Source: Rufibacter sediminis
GTDB taxonomy: Bacteria; Bacteroidota; Bacteroidia; Cytophagales; Hymenobacteraceae
DNA: 64,000 nt
Reading direction: 5' to 3'
NCBI RefSeq assembly: GCF_014269285.1
Contig: NZ_JACOAF010000022.1
Location: 62,001-126,000 of the forward strand
Below, in pieces: positions 63,962 through 64,000 of the stretch. Position 1 is the first letter of the stretch, and every line of letters starts with the position of its first letter. Under the pieces are notes generated by a model. That model was not told the DNA's origin and ran no database searches. It worked only from the letters and a program-made list of their open reading frames with translations. Position numbers and translations under genes: made by a program.

Positions 63962-64000
63962 AGGGCCGCACCAAAGAACAGATGTCTTGGGTGCGGCCCT
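63962..64000. terminator. Hairpin at the window edge, possible terminator
   Basis: AGGGCCGCACC and GGTGCGGCCCT are exact complements around a 17-base loop. No T run is visible on the plus side because the window ends; it probably terminates a minus-strand gene lying beyond. Confidence 0.6.

Overview
The window looks like chromosomal DNA from a Bacteroidota of the order Cytophagales, most likely a Hymenobacteraceae relative of Rufibacter, Nibribacter or Pontibacter. The evidence is a hybrid two-component regulator, the LpxC-FabZ fusion, an ftsK-lolA pair, DUF2851 and LuxC-like genes, and several TAnnTTTG promoter boxes. The genus is inference. Most genes are housekeeping or envelope genes. No prophage, CRISPR array, plasmid module, rRNA or tRNA was seen.

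Layout. 1-7.6 kb: the end of a PA14-containing GH31 alpha-xylosidase and a hybrid two-component regulator (a glycan-use locus). 8.3-12.2 kb: a lipid A operon, lpxD-lpxC/fabZ-lpxA, translationally linked to an ABC ATPase. 12.7-22 kb: an erythromycin-esterase-like protein, a DUF4197 lipoprotein, cinA, a 2-oxoacid dehydrogenase E2, a membrane-anchored hypothetical and valS. 22.1-24 kb: an AT-rich island with a Kelch lipoprotein. 24-28.9 kb: ferredoxin, LuxC-like reductase, nucleoside phosphorylase, trhO and a PglD/NeuD-like acetyltransferase. 29-37.4 kb, all minus: pyrD, ftsK-lolA, and pyrF-DUF2851-GT-C-like membrane protein. 37.7-41.4 kb: a GAF/zinc-ribbon/membrane trio, a DUF72 gene broken by one in-frame stop, and an LLM oxidoreductase. 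41.6-51.9 kb: PBP1A, a WD40-DivIVA-folB operon, an Sfp-type phosphopantetheinyl transferase, a redoxin, an O-methyltransferase and a LysM lytic transglycosylase. 52.5-62.7 kb: MFS, AI-2E-family transporter, a small HMA-like protein, an SDR, cyanophycinase, DUF3817 and dnaE. 63.2-64 kb: a RAYT (REP-associated tyrosine transposase) beside its own palindrome array, then a candidate small RNA.

The most unusual content is between the genes. About 37 degenerate copies of a ~38-bp interrupted palindrome (halves GTTTTnnGGCCTGTTTTC and GAAAACAGGCCnnAAAAC) sit at nearly every transcription-unit boundary. Many lie just after, or overlap, stop codons, and one is built into a terminator. At least six other hairpin or repeat families share these gaps. 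One is a three-hairpin module with compensatory base changes between copies. Another is the inverted-pair array next to the RAYT. I could not run a search, so whether any of these families is already described is unknown.
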